NCBI GenBank assembly: GCA_002083555.1
Contig: MSXN01000001.1
Coordinates: 62,001 to 126,000, forward strand
Reading direction: 5' to 3'
Length of the DNA: 64,000 bases
From: Nitrospira sp. ST-bin5
GTDB lineage: Bacteria > Nitrospirota > Nitrospiria > Nitrospirales > Nitrospiraceae
Shown here: positions 50,477-58,885 of the stretch, piece after piece
Layout: every line of letters begins with the position of its first letter
Position numbering within the stretch: position 1 is the stretch's first letter
Translations under genes and position numbers: made by a program
Notes under the pieces: model-generated
The model's database searches: none
Told to the model about the DNA's origin: nothing
Seen by the model: only the letters and a program-made list of their open reading frames with translations

Positions 50477-51451
50477 TTACCATCGGATCAACGCCGAGGC
50501 CCAGGTCAACCCGGCTCCAAATGCGCCTAACATAACGAGCGACCCGTCCTGAACCCGCCCTGCTCGAACCGCCTCGTCCAGTGCGATTGGAATCGAGGCC
50601 GCCGACGTATTCCCATAGCGTTCAAGATTCACCATCACCTTCTCAAGCGGAAGACCGAGCCGTTCCATCACGGCCTTGAGAATCCGCATATTGGCTTGAT
50701 GGGGCACGTAGAGATCCAGATCTTCGACCTGCAGCTGGTTTGCTGCCAGCGTCTCCCGAGCTATTTCTTCCAGCGTCCGCACCGCAACTTTGAAGGTTTC
50801 ATTCCCCTTCATCTTGATGAAGTGGGCCCGTTCGGCGACTACCTGCTCGGAGAGTGGCGTACGCGACCCGCCGGCTGGCACGGTGATCAACTCACAGAGG
50901 CTCCCGTCTGACCGCAAATGCGTTGAGAGAATCCCCCGTTCACCATCGCTCGCGCTGACCACTGCGGCGCCCGCCCCATCACCAAACAGGATGCAGGTAT
51001 TCCGGTCACTCCAATCGGTAATCGCCGACATCACCTCGGAACCGATCACCAAGACATGCCGCATTCCGGTTCGTACATACGCATCCGCCACCGATAAGGC
51101 GTAGACAAATCCGCAGCAGGCCGCCGACAGGTCGCAGGCCGCCGCTTTCGTCGCACCCAGTTGATGCTGGACCAGGCAGGCCGTCGCGGGAAGGGGATAG
51201 TCGCCCGTGCATGTGGCAACCAGGATCATATCGAGATCGGATGCCGCAAGACCGGCGGCTTCCAGCGCACGCCGCCCGGCCTGAACCGCGAGATCCGAAC
51301 AAGCCTCCCCGGACGCCGCAATATGGCGTTCACGAATTCCCGTTCGTTCGCGAATCCAGTCATCGGACGTCGCCACCATACGCTCGAGCTCCGTATTGGT
51401 CATGACTCGAGACGGGGCATACGACCCGGTTCCCGTGATACGGGATTTCAT
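50477..51451 (-). CDS. fabH: 3-oxoacyl-[acyl-carrier-protein] synthase III
   Basis: Initiates fatty-acid synthesis by condensing acetyl-CoA with malonyl-ACP. 324 residues. Catalytic Cys in DLSAACCGFVYAL, His in VPHQANMRIL and Asn in RYGNTSAASIP. ATGA overlap with plsX couples their translation. Confidence 0.96.
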   Translation of the reverse strand: MKSRITGTGSYAPSRVMTNTELERMVATSDDWIRERTGIRERHIAASGEACSDLAVQAGRRALEAAGLAASDLDMILVATCTGDYPLPATACLVQHQLGATKAAACDLSAACCGFVYALSVADAYVRTGMRHVLVIGSEVMSAITDWSDRNTCILFGDGAGAAVVSASDGERGILSTHLRSDGSLCELITVPAGGSRTPLSEQVVAERAHFIKMKGNETFKVAVRTLEEIARETLAANQLQVEDLDLYVPHQANMRILKAVMERLGLPLEKVMVNLERYGNTSAASIPIALDEAVRAGRVQDGSLVMLGAFGAGLTWASALIRW

Positions 51452-52470
51452 GCAGAGGGCTCCGCAGGCGATGGACTGGCAATACTCTCTTCGATATCCC
51501 GTTGAATCAGTTCGTGCACACGCCCTTCGGCCATCCCTTTGCCCCGACGGATGGCATTCTTAATGGCTTTCGCCGAGGAGCGGCCGTGGCAAATGATCGT
51601 AATCCCGTTGACGCCGAGCAACGGCGCGCCACCGAACTCCGCATAGTCGATCTTGCGTTTCAGATTGAGGAGCGGCCCCGCGATCAGCGGATACGCCAGC
51701 CGGCTCAACCACGAACTGGAAATTTCTTTGATCAGGAGCTTCTTGATGGTTTCCGCCACGCCCTCGGAAATTTTCAGCGCGACATTCCCGATAAACCCGT
51801 CGCAGACGACGACATCAGCCGTTCCGCTATAGACCTCACGCCCCTCGACGTTGCCGATAAAATTCAGCGAACTGGCCTTTAACAGCTTGAAGGCTTCCTT
51901 GGTGACTTCGTTGCCCTTGCTGTCTTCTTCACCGATACTCAAGAGACCGACGCGAGGATTGGGCTTGCGAAACAGATGCTTCCCGTATTCGTTCCCCATC
52001 AGGGCAAATTGTTCGAGATGTTTCGCCGAGCAGTCGACGTTGGCGCCAACATCCAGCATGATGGCCTCGCCCGTCAGTGTTGGTAGGCTGGTGGCAATGG
52101 CCGGGCGCTCGACACCTTTGGTCAAACCCAGCACGAAGAATGACGACACCATGCTCGCACCGGTGTTGCCCGGACTGACCACGGCACTGGCCTCTCCGTG
52201 CTTGACCAACTCTGTGGCGATCCAGATCGACGAGTCCCGCTTTTTACGCGCAACGGCGGCCGGCGATTCGTGCATCTCGACGACCTGAGGCGCATGCCGA
52301 ATGGAGAGACGAGGGTCGGTGACGCCAAGGCGCGCGCATTCGCGCTTCAAGGCCGTCTCGTCCCCGACGAGGATGACCTCGACGTCGAGTTCTTTGGCCG
52401 CCTGCATGGCGCCCTCGATACAGGGTGCGGGACCATGGTCCCCCCCCATCGCATCAAGTGCGATCTTCAT
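51448..52470 (-). CDS. plsX: Phosphate acyltransferase
   Basis: Converts acyl-ACP to acyl phosphate for phospholipid synthesis. 340 residues starting MKIALDAMGGDHGP, the PlsX hallmark. Further motifs are VVSPGNTGASM, DVGANVDC and FGGAPLLGVNGI. It follows rpmF after a 159-base spacer that contains a strong hairpin. Confidence 0.96.
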   Translation of the reverse strand: MKIALDAMGGDHGPAPCIEGAMQAAKELDVEVILVGDETALKRECARLGVTDPRLSIRHAPQVVEMHESPAAVARKKRDSSIWIATELVKHGEASAVVSPGNTGASMVSSFFVLGLTKGVERPAIATSLPTLTGEAIMLDVGANVDCSAKHLEQFALMGNEYGKHLFRKPNPRVGLLSIGEEDSKGNEVTKEAFKLLKASSLNFIGNVEGREVYSGTADVVVCDGFIGNVALKISEGVAETIKKLLIKEISSSWLSRLAYPLIAGPLLNLKRKIDYAEFGGAPLLGVNGITIICHGRSSAKAIKNAIRRGKGMAEGRVHELIQRDIEESIASPSPAEPSA

Positions 52471-52588
52471 GCGAAATCATGTGCTCGAGATTGGACTAGG
52501 TGACTGAACACGCGTGGCACCCGTGATTGCCCCCGATGAGCCGAGAGCTTAGCGCAGACGCACGAAATGCACAACCGGAACGAGAAGA

Positions 52589-52610
52589 GCCGAGGCCAAG
52601 CGGCCTCGGC
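52589..52610 (-). terminator. Perfect hairpin in the rpmF-plsX spacer (attenuator or processing site)
   Basis: 9-bp perfect GC-rich stem GCCGAGGCC / GGCCTCGGC with loop AAGC, 20 bases after the rpmF stop. On the minus strand it is followed by the moderately T-rich TCTTCTCGTT, so it may terminate partially and set the ratio of L32 to lipid enzymes. Confidence 0.5.
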
Positions 52611-52629
52611 GCAGCTGATCTCGGTCCCG

Positions 52630-52815
52630 CTAGGACTCTTCGACCTGAATAACTGCCTTACCCTTGTAGGTTCCACAGTTCAAACAAGTGTAATGCGGCA
52701 GCTTCAGCTCGTGACACTGTGGACATACGGACATCCCCGGAGGGGTCATCCGCAGCTTTTGTGTACGTCGCTTGTCGCGGCGCGCACGAGAATGTTTATG
52801 TTTCGGATTAGGCAT
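52630..52815 (-). CDS. rpmF: 50S ribosomal protein L32
   Basis: 61 residues: MPNPKHKHSRARRDKRR, then the zinc-ribbon pairs CPQC and CLNC. The C-terminal tail GTYKGKAVI is typical. It stands between the DUF177 gene and plsX, the common bacterial order. Confidence 0.97.
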   Translation of the reverse strand: MPNPKHKHSRARRDKRRTQKLRMTPPGMSVCPQCHELKLPHYTCLNCGTYKGKAVIQVEES

Positions 52816-52864
52816 GGCAACTCCTTCCCACGTTCAAGACCGCCGAGAGATCGGTCCCCCGACG

Positions 52865-53497
52865 TCACTTCTGTTCAGTCTTCAAGCTCTTCAATACTTG
52901 AAACGGATTGGTCGGGGCCTCATCCGGACAGGCACACCGCCCCTCGTTCAAATTCTTTCCGCAATGCTGGCACAACCCGGCACAATCTACTTTGCACAAC
53001 GGATGCATCGGGTTCGACAAAATCACTTGCTCTCGCAGCATCGGCGCGAGCTCCAAGTGATCTCCCGCGTAATGATAAATCTCGTCATCCGTCTCGTCCG
53101 GCTCGACAGCTACCGGTTCGACCGCCTTCTTGCGGTGATCGACCCGCTTGGCCGCCGGTGACACCGCCTTCGGTTCCGGTTCGTACACCACGCGGAGCGC
53201 AAACGCCAACGGCTCAGAGAAATGAGCCAAGCACCGCACACATTCCCGGATGGCCGTCCCTTCCACCACTCCGGTCACACAAATCGTGCGCTCCACCTGA
53301 GTCAGATCCAATCCGACAGCCAGCGCGCCTTCGAGCTGCGTGTCTGCTTCGGTCAGTCCCAGCTCCTCAGCGGTCACGTCACCCGTCAGCGACAACCCGT
53401 CGGCGGTGATATCTGCAAGATGCGGAGTCAGCAGATCCATCATGATCTCCGGCGACACGCCGGCTCCCCACGCCTGTATCGCGTCACGCTGACTCAC
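52865..53497 (-). CDS. DUF177 (YceD-like) protein
   Basis: 210 residues. The middle segment has TAIRECVRCLAHFSEPL, and the C-terminal Cys set is CKVDCAGLCQHCGKNLNEGRC. Family members are nearly always encoded before rpmF and are linked to 23S rRNA accumulation. GTG start at 53497, five bases after the rpsR stop. An internal linker (PAAKRVDHRKKAVEPVA) is lineage-specific in appearance. Confidence 0.88.
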   Translation of the reverse strand: MSQRDAIQAWGAGVSPEIMMDLLTPHLADITADGLSLTGDVTAEELGLTEADTQLEGALAVGLDLTQVERTICVTGVVEGTAIRECVRCLAHFSEPLAFALRVVYEPEPKAVSPAAKRVDHRKKAVEPVAVEPDETDDEIYHYAGDHLELAPMLREQVILSNPMHPLCKVDCAGLCQHCGKNLNEGRCACPDEAPTNPFQVLKSLKTEQK

Positions 53498-53502
53498 GCG
53501 CG

Positions 53503-53781
53503 CTATCGCTCCTCGGCAAAGCTGATGATCGCGATATGCCGGGCGCGCTTGATTGAAATCGTCAATTCACGCTGATGCCGCATGCAGTTCCCGGAGATCC
53601 GGCGCGGAACGATTCGTCCACGCTCGGTGAGAAAATTCCTAAGCAACCCGGCATCCTTAAAATCAATCGGGGCCTTTTCCAGGCAAAACCGGCACGGCCG
53701 ACGCCGTTGAAACAACCGCCCGCCGCCCCCGTTACCGTCACGGCGATCACCACCGCCTGCACCGCCACCCGTTCGTTCCAT
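53503..53781 (-). CDS. rpsR: 30S ribosomal protein S18
   Basis: 92 residues. A Gly/Arg-rich N-terminal extension precedes RRRPCRFCLEKAPIDFKD and GRIVPRRISG. ATG at 53781 with GAGGAGG five bases upstream. Third gene of rpsF-ssb-rpsR. The rplI gene that often follows is absent. Confidence 0.95.
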   Translation of the reverse strand: MERTGGGAGGGDRRDGNGGGGRLFQRRRPCRFCLEKAPIDFKDAGLLRNFLTERGRIVPRRISGNCMRHQRELTISIKRARHIAIISFAEER

Positions 53782-53804
53782 CACTGCCTCCTCGTTCGTC
53801 CTAA

Positions 53805-54218
53805 TCAATGCTGTTCGTCAAACTCATAGCTGGGTTCGTCATGAATCGGCGGTTCACCGCCCGGTCCGCCGCTCGTCCCGGCGCCATCCTGGCGCTTCGG
53901 CATGAAGGTCACGCTCTGGGCCACGACCTCGTGCTTGCTGCGCTTCTGCCCGTCTTCCGTTTCCCAGCGGCGTTGCTGGAGCCGCCCTTCAATGATCGCC
54001 CCGTTGCCCTTGCTCAAATACTGTCCGCAATGTTCCGCCTGCTTGCCGAACACCACGATGTCTACAAAACAGACTTCCTCTTTCAGCTCCTCACCCTGCT
54101 TGAACCGTCGGCTCACCGCCAGTCCGAAGCTCGCGACCGGAGTCCCGCTCGGCGTATACCGCAGCTCGGGATTCCGCGTGAGATTGCCCATGAGGATGAC
54201 TTTATTAAATCCGGCCAC
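53805..54218 (-). CDS. ssb: Single-stranded DNA-binding protein
   Basis: 137 residues with an OB fold: FNKVILMGNLTRNPELRYTP, ASFGLAVSRRF and VVFGKQAEHCGQYLSKG. A Gly/Glu/Pro linker follows. The C terminus is EPSYEFDEQH instead of the usual acidic DDDIPF, so the protein-interaction tip is degenerate. Its start overlaps rpsF by 14 bases. Confidence 0.94.
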   Translation of the reverse strand: MAGFNKVILMGNLTRNPELRYTPSGTPVASFGLAVSRRFKQGEELKEEVCFVDIVVFGKQAEHCGQYLSKGNGAIIEGRLQQRRWETEDGQKRSKHEVVAQSVTFMPKRQDGAGTSGGPGGEPPIHDEPSYEFDEQH

Positions 54219-54552
54219 CGTCGGTCTCCTGCGCTGAGGCCTCCAAAGGACGCGGCGGGACTAATTCTTTTTCAAGATGGACGGTCAAGAACTTGAGGAT
54301 GTTGTCTTCCAAACGGTAGGCCCGCTCAAGCTCGCCGACGGTCGTGTTGGGGGCGCGAAAGTAGAAATAGGCATAGGTGCCTTTCCGCTCATGCCGCACT
54401 TCATAGGCAAGCTTTTTCTTGCCCCAATTCTCGGCCTTGATGAATTGCGCGCCGGTCTTATCGGCCACCGCTTTCATCTTATCGATGAGGGTATTGGTCT
54501 CCTCGTCGGAGACGGACGGACGAATAATGAACAGAGACTCGTACAGCTCCAT
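54205..54552 (-). CDS. rpsF: 30S ribosomal protein S6
   Basis: 115 residues: MELYESLFIIRPSVSDEE, then KKLAYEVRHERKGTYAYFYF and LERAYRLEDNILKFLTVHL, the typical S6 fold. The start at 54552 has AGGAGG eight bases upstream. First gene of the S6-SSB-S18 operon, with its own promoter and a leader hairpin. Confidence 0.96.
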   Translation of the reverse strand: MELYESLFIIRPSVSDEETNTLIDKMKAVADKTGAQFIKAENWGKKKLAYEVRHERKGTYAYFYFRAPNTTVGELERAYRLEDNILKFLTVHLEKELVPPRPLEASAQETDGGRI

Positions 54553-54574
54553 GCAGCAATCCTCCTGGACAAAG

Positions 54575-54595
54575 GCCCCGGATCCGGTCCGGAGC
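54575..54595 (-). promoter_or_regulatory. rpsF leader hairpin, candidate S6:S18 binding site
   Basis: On the minus strand an 8-bp stem GCTCCGGA / TCCGGGGC (one G-T pair) closes the loop CCGGA, 23 bases before the rpsF ATG. Known S6:S18 autoregulatory leaders are hairpins exposing a CCG that mimics 16S rRNA. The match is by eye only. Confidence 0.4.
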
Positions 54596-54635
54596 GAGGT
54601 GTAGGTGCCTCTATATGAGGCGTAAAGAACGGTGG

Positions 54636-54665
54636 ACGGTATCACAGCGGCAAAGAGGCTGTCAA
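54636..54665 (-). promoter_or_regulatory. Candidate promoter of rpsF-ssb-rpsR
   Basis: TTGACA (54665-54660), an 18-base spacer and TACCGT (54641-54636) on the minus strand. The -35 box is consensus and the -10 box weak. Leader of about 80 bases. Confidence 0.45.
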
Positions 54666-54725
54666 TTGAATGAGTGATGCTCAGGCTCACTCCGGCTGCG
54701 CCCTAGCGCGGAGATGACGACCCGC

Positions 54726-55310
54726 CTAGTCTCGTCGATCAAACCAATAGATCAGCTCGATGAGATGGAGATCGACCCCTCGGCTGTCTTGCCCGTAGAG
54801 CGTCGCATCCGAATAATGCTGAAAGTGATAGCCGATTCCGAGCGGTCCGGCCACGCGGCTGGTAATTCCGAATGTCCATACAAACTGAAATGGCCCGCCA
54901 AAATTCTGCCGGCCGAACTTATAATCGCTAAGCAAGGCCCCTCCCCCTCCGACGTCGATCGCTATTAGTCCATCCTTGCGCCCGAAGACAATATCAAGCG
55001 GCACGATTGTCATGATCCCATTAGTTTCGTTGGCCCCGCGTAACATGCCGATCGATGCAAGCATCCTCGTACCGAGTATCCAGTCTCCGCCAAGCTCCTT
55101 CTCCCAAGGAAGTCGAACTGTCGCCGCAAGGTCTGCCTGTTGGAAGTCACTCTGTCGCTCTCGGCCAAGCGGGGAGCCGCCGCTGAACCCGCCTCTGAGT
55201 CGGATCGACTCGAAGGCAAAATCTCCGGCTTGAGCCGGCCCGGCAATTCCAACCTGAACAAATATCAGCCCCATCAGCACCAGAACGGTCACGCCCATAC
55301 ATCTACGCAT
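54726..55310 (-). CDS. PagL-like lipid A 3-O-deacylase family outer-membrane protein
   Basis: About 194 residues. A signal peptide ends near GPAQAG. Alternating beta-strand segments follow and the protein ends in ELIYWF plus a short tail, as outer-membrane barrels do. The segment GIGYHFQHYSDATLYG carries the His-x-Ser pair that PagL uses for catalysis. Such enzymes remove an acyl chain from lipid A. The sequence match beyond this region is modest. It is located between pth and the rpsF operon, same strand. ATG at 55310 chosen; GTG at 55325 possible. Confidence 0.65.
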   Translation of the reverse strand: MRRCMGVTVLVLMGLIFVQVGIAGPAQAGDFAFESIRLRGGFSGGSPLGRERQSDFQQADLAATVRLPWEKELGGDWILGTRMLASIGMLRGANETNGIMTIVPLDIVFGRKDGLIAIDVGGGGALLSDYKFGRQNFGGPFQFVWTFGITSRVAGPLGIGYHFQHYSDATLYGQDSRGVDLHLIELIYWFDRRD

Positions 55311-55392
55311 TGAAGAACCCCACACCCATCATGCTGGTTTACTGCTCGAGCACCACTACCTCGCCATGAAGCTCATATCCGCCCGATGCAGT

Positions 55393-55983
55393 CTATGCCC
55401 CTTCTTCGCTTTGCGGGGCCTTCTCACGAACATTGAATTGATTCATGGCCGTGGAAAGACCTCGGTGGATCAGGCACTCCATTGCGTCAACGGCTCGTTC
55501 CAGGCATGGCGTAAAAACATCCGCCTCATCCTGCGTCACCGGCTGAAGCACATAGTCCGCGGCATCCATGCCAGGAGCGGGACGACCGATTCCGATTTTG
55601 ATCCGGACAAATTGCGGAGTCCCAATCGCCTCTATCACCGATTTAATCCCGTTATGCCCACCGGCCCCGCCGCCCTGCTTGATGCGCAGTCGACCTGGCT
55701 CTAAATCGAGATCATCGTGAATGAGAATCAGGTTGTCCGGCTTGATCTTGAACTCGCGCAGCAAACCTTTGAGAGGAGGCCCCGTGAGATTCATCCAGTC
55801 CAACAAGCCGGCGAGTTCGATGAACTCCGACCCAAGCCGACCGGATCCTCGTTGAGCAGTACCGCGGAAGGCGAGACGGATAGACCATCGAGCAGCCGCC
55901 CGCTCGATGGCCCACATACCGACGTTGTGACGAGTCCGGGCGTAGGCTTTGCCTGGGTTGCCCAGTCCGACGAGGAGATGCAC
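55393..55983 (-). CDS. pth: Peptidyl-tRNA hydrolase
   Basis: Releases peptides from prematurely dissociated peptidyl-tRNA. 196 residues. Motifs are LVGLGNPGKAYARTRHNVG (catalytic His), LILIHDDLDLEPGRLR (catalytic Asp) and GGAGGHNGIKSV. Two bases separate it from the rplY stop, the common rplY-pth pair. Confidence 0.96.
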   Translation of the reverse strand: MHLLVGLGNPGKAYARTRHNVGMWAIERAAARWSIRLAFRGTAQRGSGRLGSEFIELAGLLDWMNLTGPPLKGLLREFKIKPDNLILIHDDLDLEPGRLRIKQGGGAGGHNGIKSVIEAIGTPQFVRIKIGIGRPAPGMDAADYVLQPVTQDEADVFTPCLERAVDAMECLIHRGLSTAMNQFNVREKAPQSEEGA

Positions 55984-55985
55984 CG

Positions 55986-56759
55986 CTACTTCTTCTTTTC
56001 AGGTTCCTTCTTTTCAGCTTTCGGGGCATCCTTACCGGCGGCTTTCTTGTCGCCACCTTTGGCATCTCCGGCTGCAGCCGCGCCCGCCTTCGCAGGCTCT
56101 CCGCCTTCGCCTGCTTCCTTGCCCTTCGCCACGACTTCCGGCTCGGACGCCGCTGCGCCTGCACCACCAGTCAGCAGTGCTTCCAGCTTGGCATCGGAGA
56201 TCGGGGCCGCGACACTTACAATCATCAGATCTTCGTCGTCGAGGAATCGGATACCCTCGCGCCGCGCCACATCCTTCAGGTGAATGCCTTGACTGATTCC
56301 GAGTGAAGACGCATCCACGTCGATCTGGTCCGGCAGCACCGCCGGCAAACATTCGATATGGAGTTCACGGGCATTATTATGCAACACCCCGCCTTCTTTT
56401 ACGCCGACGGGAATGCCGCCGGTGACGTGCACCGGAACTTTCACGCGAATCGGCTTGTCCATGGAGATCTCAAACAAATCGGCATGCAACACACTGCCGG
56501 TAATGGGATCCACCTGATAATCACGCAACAATGCCGTGCGACTCGCCTTAGTCTTGGCGCCGTCTACGGTCAACGATACCAGCACCGTGCTGCCGGCTTG
56601 TGCCTTGAGAATCTTCACCAGTTCATCGGGATTGACCGTGAGAAGCACACATTCTCCCTGCCCATAGAGCACCGCGGGGATCTTGCCGCTCCGTCGCAGC
56701 TGGCGCGCGATACCCTTCCCCGATTGCTCCCGTACGGTCACTGCTAAATCAAATTTCAT
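55986..56759 (-). CDS. rplY: 50S ribosomal protein L25 (CTC/TL5 long form)
   Basis: 257 residues. The 5S-rRNA-binding domain covers the first 90 (GIARQLRRSGKIPAVLYGQG). The TL5/CTC second domain follows (VHVTGGIPVGVKEGGVL, EGIRFLDDEDLMIVSV). From about residue 205 the tail is low-complexity Ala/Gly/Lys/Glu. The long form is normal in non-enteric bacteria. Confidence 0.94.
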   Translation of the reverse strand: MKFDLAVTVREQSGKGIARQLRRSGKIPAVLYGQGECVLLTVNPDELVKILKAQAGSTVLVSLTVDGAKTKASRTALLRDYQVDPITGSVLHADLFEISMDKPIRVKVPVHVTGGIPVGVKEGGVLHNNARELHIECLPAVLPDQIDVDASSLGISQGIHLKDVARREGIRFLDDEDLMIVSVAAPISDAKLEALLTGGAGAAASEPEVVAKGKEAGEGGEPAKAGAAAAGDAKGGDKKAAGKDAPKAEKKEPEKKK

Positions 56760-56809
56760 GATGCTCCTCCGTCTCTCCTACGTCGATCTGGTCCCCGCGA
56801 TTCAAGGAC

Positions 56810-57751
56810 TCAGGCAAATAATGAGCTGACTGATTCGTCTTCGTGGATACGCCGAATGGCCTCGCCCAATAACGGCGCGACCGAAAGTTGATGCAATCTG
56901 GGGCAGGCCAGTTCTTTCCCGCGCAACGGAATAGTATTGGTCACCACCACCTGCGACAAACAGGAGTTCGTGATACGGTCCAAAGCCGGCCCTGACAAGA
57001 CCGCGTGTGTACAGGCGGCCCACACTTCCCGCGCCCCTTTGTCGGCGCACGCCTGGGCGCCCTGTACAATGGTTCCGGCCGTGTCGATCATATCGTCCAG
57101 GAGCATCACGCTTTTTCCCTGCACATCGCCGATGATATTCATGATTTGCGCTTGATTCGGGCCTTCGCGGCGTTTATCGATAATGGCGAGATTGGCCTGC
57201 AGCCGCTTGGCAAAGGCCCGCGCACGCTCGACCCCGCCGGCGTCCGGCGACACCACAACTAAGTCATTGATCTTCTTCTTGGTGATGTAATCCAAGAGCA
57301 CCGGCAATGCATACAAGTGATCGACCGGCACGTTGAAAAACCCCTGAATCTGCCCCGCATGGAGGTCCATCGTCAACACACGATCGGCGCCCGCGGTACT
57401 GATCAAATCGGCCACCAGCTTCGCCGAAATCGGCACGCGCGGTTGATCCTTCCGATCCTGCCGCCCATAGCCAAAGTAAGGAATAACCGCTGTGATCCGG
57501 TTCGCCGACGAACGTTTCAGCGCGTCGATGATGATCAACAGCTCCAGAAGTGAATCGTTCACAGGCTGACAAGTCGACTGCACGACAAAGATATCAGCGC
57601 CGCGCACATTTTCATCGACTTTGACCCGGATCTCGCCGTCACTAAAGGAAGAGACGGTGGCCGCCCCGAGCTTTTGCCCGAGATAGGTGCAAATCTCATG
57701 GGCAAGCGCAGGATTAGCGTTCCCAGAGAATATTTTCAGTTCTCTGTTCAT
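56810..57751 (-). CDS. prs: Ribose-phosphate pyrophosphokinase
   Basis: Makes PRPP from ribose-5-phosphate and ATP. 313 residues. Motifs are KIFSGNANPALAHEI, PYFGYGRQDRKDQPR, MDLHAGQIQGFF and the PRPP loop VMLLDDMIDTAGTI. The ATG at 57751 is preferred to the adjacent GTG at 57754. Upstream ispE and downstream rplY-pth form the widespread ispE-prs-rplY-pth order; no tRNA-Gln lies in the spacer. Confidence 0.96.
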   Translation of the reverse strand: MNRELKIFSGNANPALAHEICTYLGQKLGAATVSSFSDGEIRVKVDENVRGADIFVVQSTCQPVNDSLLELLIIIDALKRSSANRITAVIPYFGYGRQDRKDQPRVPISAKLVADLISTAGADRVLTMDLHAGQIQGFFNVPVDHLYALPVLLDYITKKKINDLVVVSPDAGGVERARAFAKRLQANLAIIDKRREGPNQAQIMNIIGDVQGKSVMLLDDMIDTAGTIVQGAQACADKGAREVWAACTHAVLSGPALDRITNSCLSQVVVTNTIPLRGKELACPRLHQLSVAPLLGEAIRRIHEDESVSSLFA

Positions 57752-57931
57752 CACCGACTTCTCAAACGATCCAATCTCTTACTATTAAGTAACTGAATTC
57801 TTGAAAATACTTGGGTGAATTGACTTACCGGCTGACGTCGGCAGAGTGCAGAGGCTCTGCTACCTTGCTCACGGCTCGCTGCGGAAGAAGCCAACCAAGT
57901 GGCGGACTGTATCGGAAAGGCCTCGGATTTG

Positions 57932-58885
57932 TCAACCGATTGCTGGCAAATCAGAAGGAGCGCACTCAACTCGCAGTTTTCCTGAACTGGTCTGCGCCAC
58001 AAATGTCTTCAGTTCCGGCCGCCCGTGAAAGTACGCAGCCGCCCGGCGAGCGCCGGCCTCGTCCTGGAATATCCCGAACACCGTCGCACCGCTGCCGGAC
58101 AACAAGGCCAGCTGTGCACCCCGGCTCAACAATTCCCGCTTGATCTGCTGAAGAACAGGATGCGTCGCGAACACCGGACCTTCGAAATCGTTTGAAGCCA
58201 GGCTGATCACATCCTCCCATGCAATCCGGCTCTCTGACGCAAGCTGGGTGCATCGATCGGAAAGCGGGGCCACCCCCTGCCGCGTTGCAGACAGTTGCTG
58301 ATAGGCCCATTTCGTTTCCACGGGGAAGCCAGGATTTACAAGCACGGCCCAACGGGCATCGGCCACGTGAATCGCCCTGACCTGCTCGCCTCGACCAACA
58401 ACGACTGCAGTCGGCGCATGAAAGAAGAACGGGACATCGCTTCCAAGCTCTTGACCGATTTCCGCCATCCGGGCTGCTGACCAGCCGACGTTCAAAAGTC
58501 GATCGATTCCAAGAATGGTTGCCGCCGCATCGCTGCTCCCGCCACCAAGGCCAGCGCCCATTGGAATGCGCTTTGCCAGATGGATATCGAGACCGATCTT
58601 TCGCTGCGATTGCACGAGTACCGCTGCCGCAGCACGATAGACGAGGTTGGTCTGATCGACACTAAGCGAATGACTGTCGCACTGTAACCGAATCTCCGTG
58701 TGCTGCGGAGCCAAGCGGATGGTGACGGCGTCTTCGAGTCCAACCGTCTGCATGAGGCTCCACACATTGTGAAACCCGTCAGGACGACGATCAAGCACCC
58801 GCAGAATCAGATTAACCTTGGCTGGAGCGAATACGGTAACGGCGGATCGAGGGGGATTGGGCGAATCTTCGTGCGGTCTAGTCAC
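57932..58885 (-). CDS. ispE: 4-diphosphocytidyl-2-C-methyl-D-erythritol kinase
   Basis: GHMP kinase of the MEP isoprenoid pathway. 317 residues: FAPAKVNLILRVLDRRPDGFH at the N terminus in shortened form (AKVNLILRV), ATP loop PMGAGLGGGSSDAAATI and C-terminal LALLSGSGATVFGIF. Its start overlaps the end of the sigma54 regulator by 8 bases, so it may be read from the same transcript. Confidence 0.94.
   Translation of the reverse strand: MTRPHEDSPNPPRSAVTVFAPAKVNLILRVLDRRPDGFHNVWSLMQTVGLEDAVTIRLAPQHTEIRLQCDSHSLSVDQTNLVYRAAAAVLVQSQRKIGLDIHLAKRIPMGAGLGGGSSDAAATILGIDRLLNVGWSAARMAEIGQELGSDVPFFFHAPTAVVVGRGEQVRAIHVADARWAVLVNPGFPVETKWAYQQLSATRQGVAPLSDRCTQLASESRIAWEDVISLASNDFEGPVFATHPVLQQIKRELLSRGAQLALLSGSGATVFGIFQDEAGARRAAAYFHGRPELKTFVAQTSSGKLRVECAPSDLPAIG

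Noticed and set aside
57755..57931. tRNA-Gln often found between ispE and prs
   Set aside because: I looked on both strands for a cloverleaf and T-loop and found none; only a short GCAGAG/CTCTGC hairpin and a TTGACA at the ispE end without a good -10 box.
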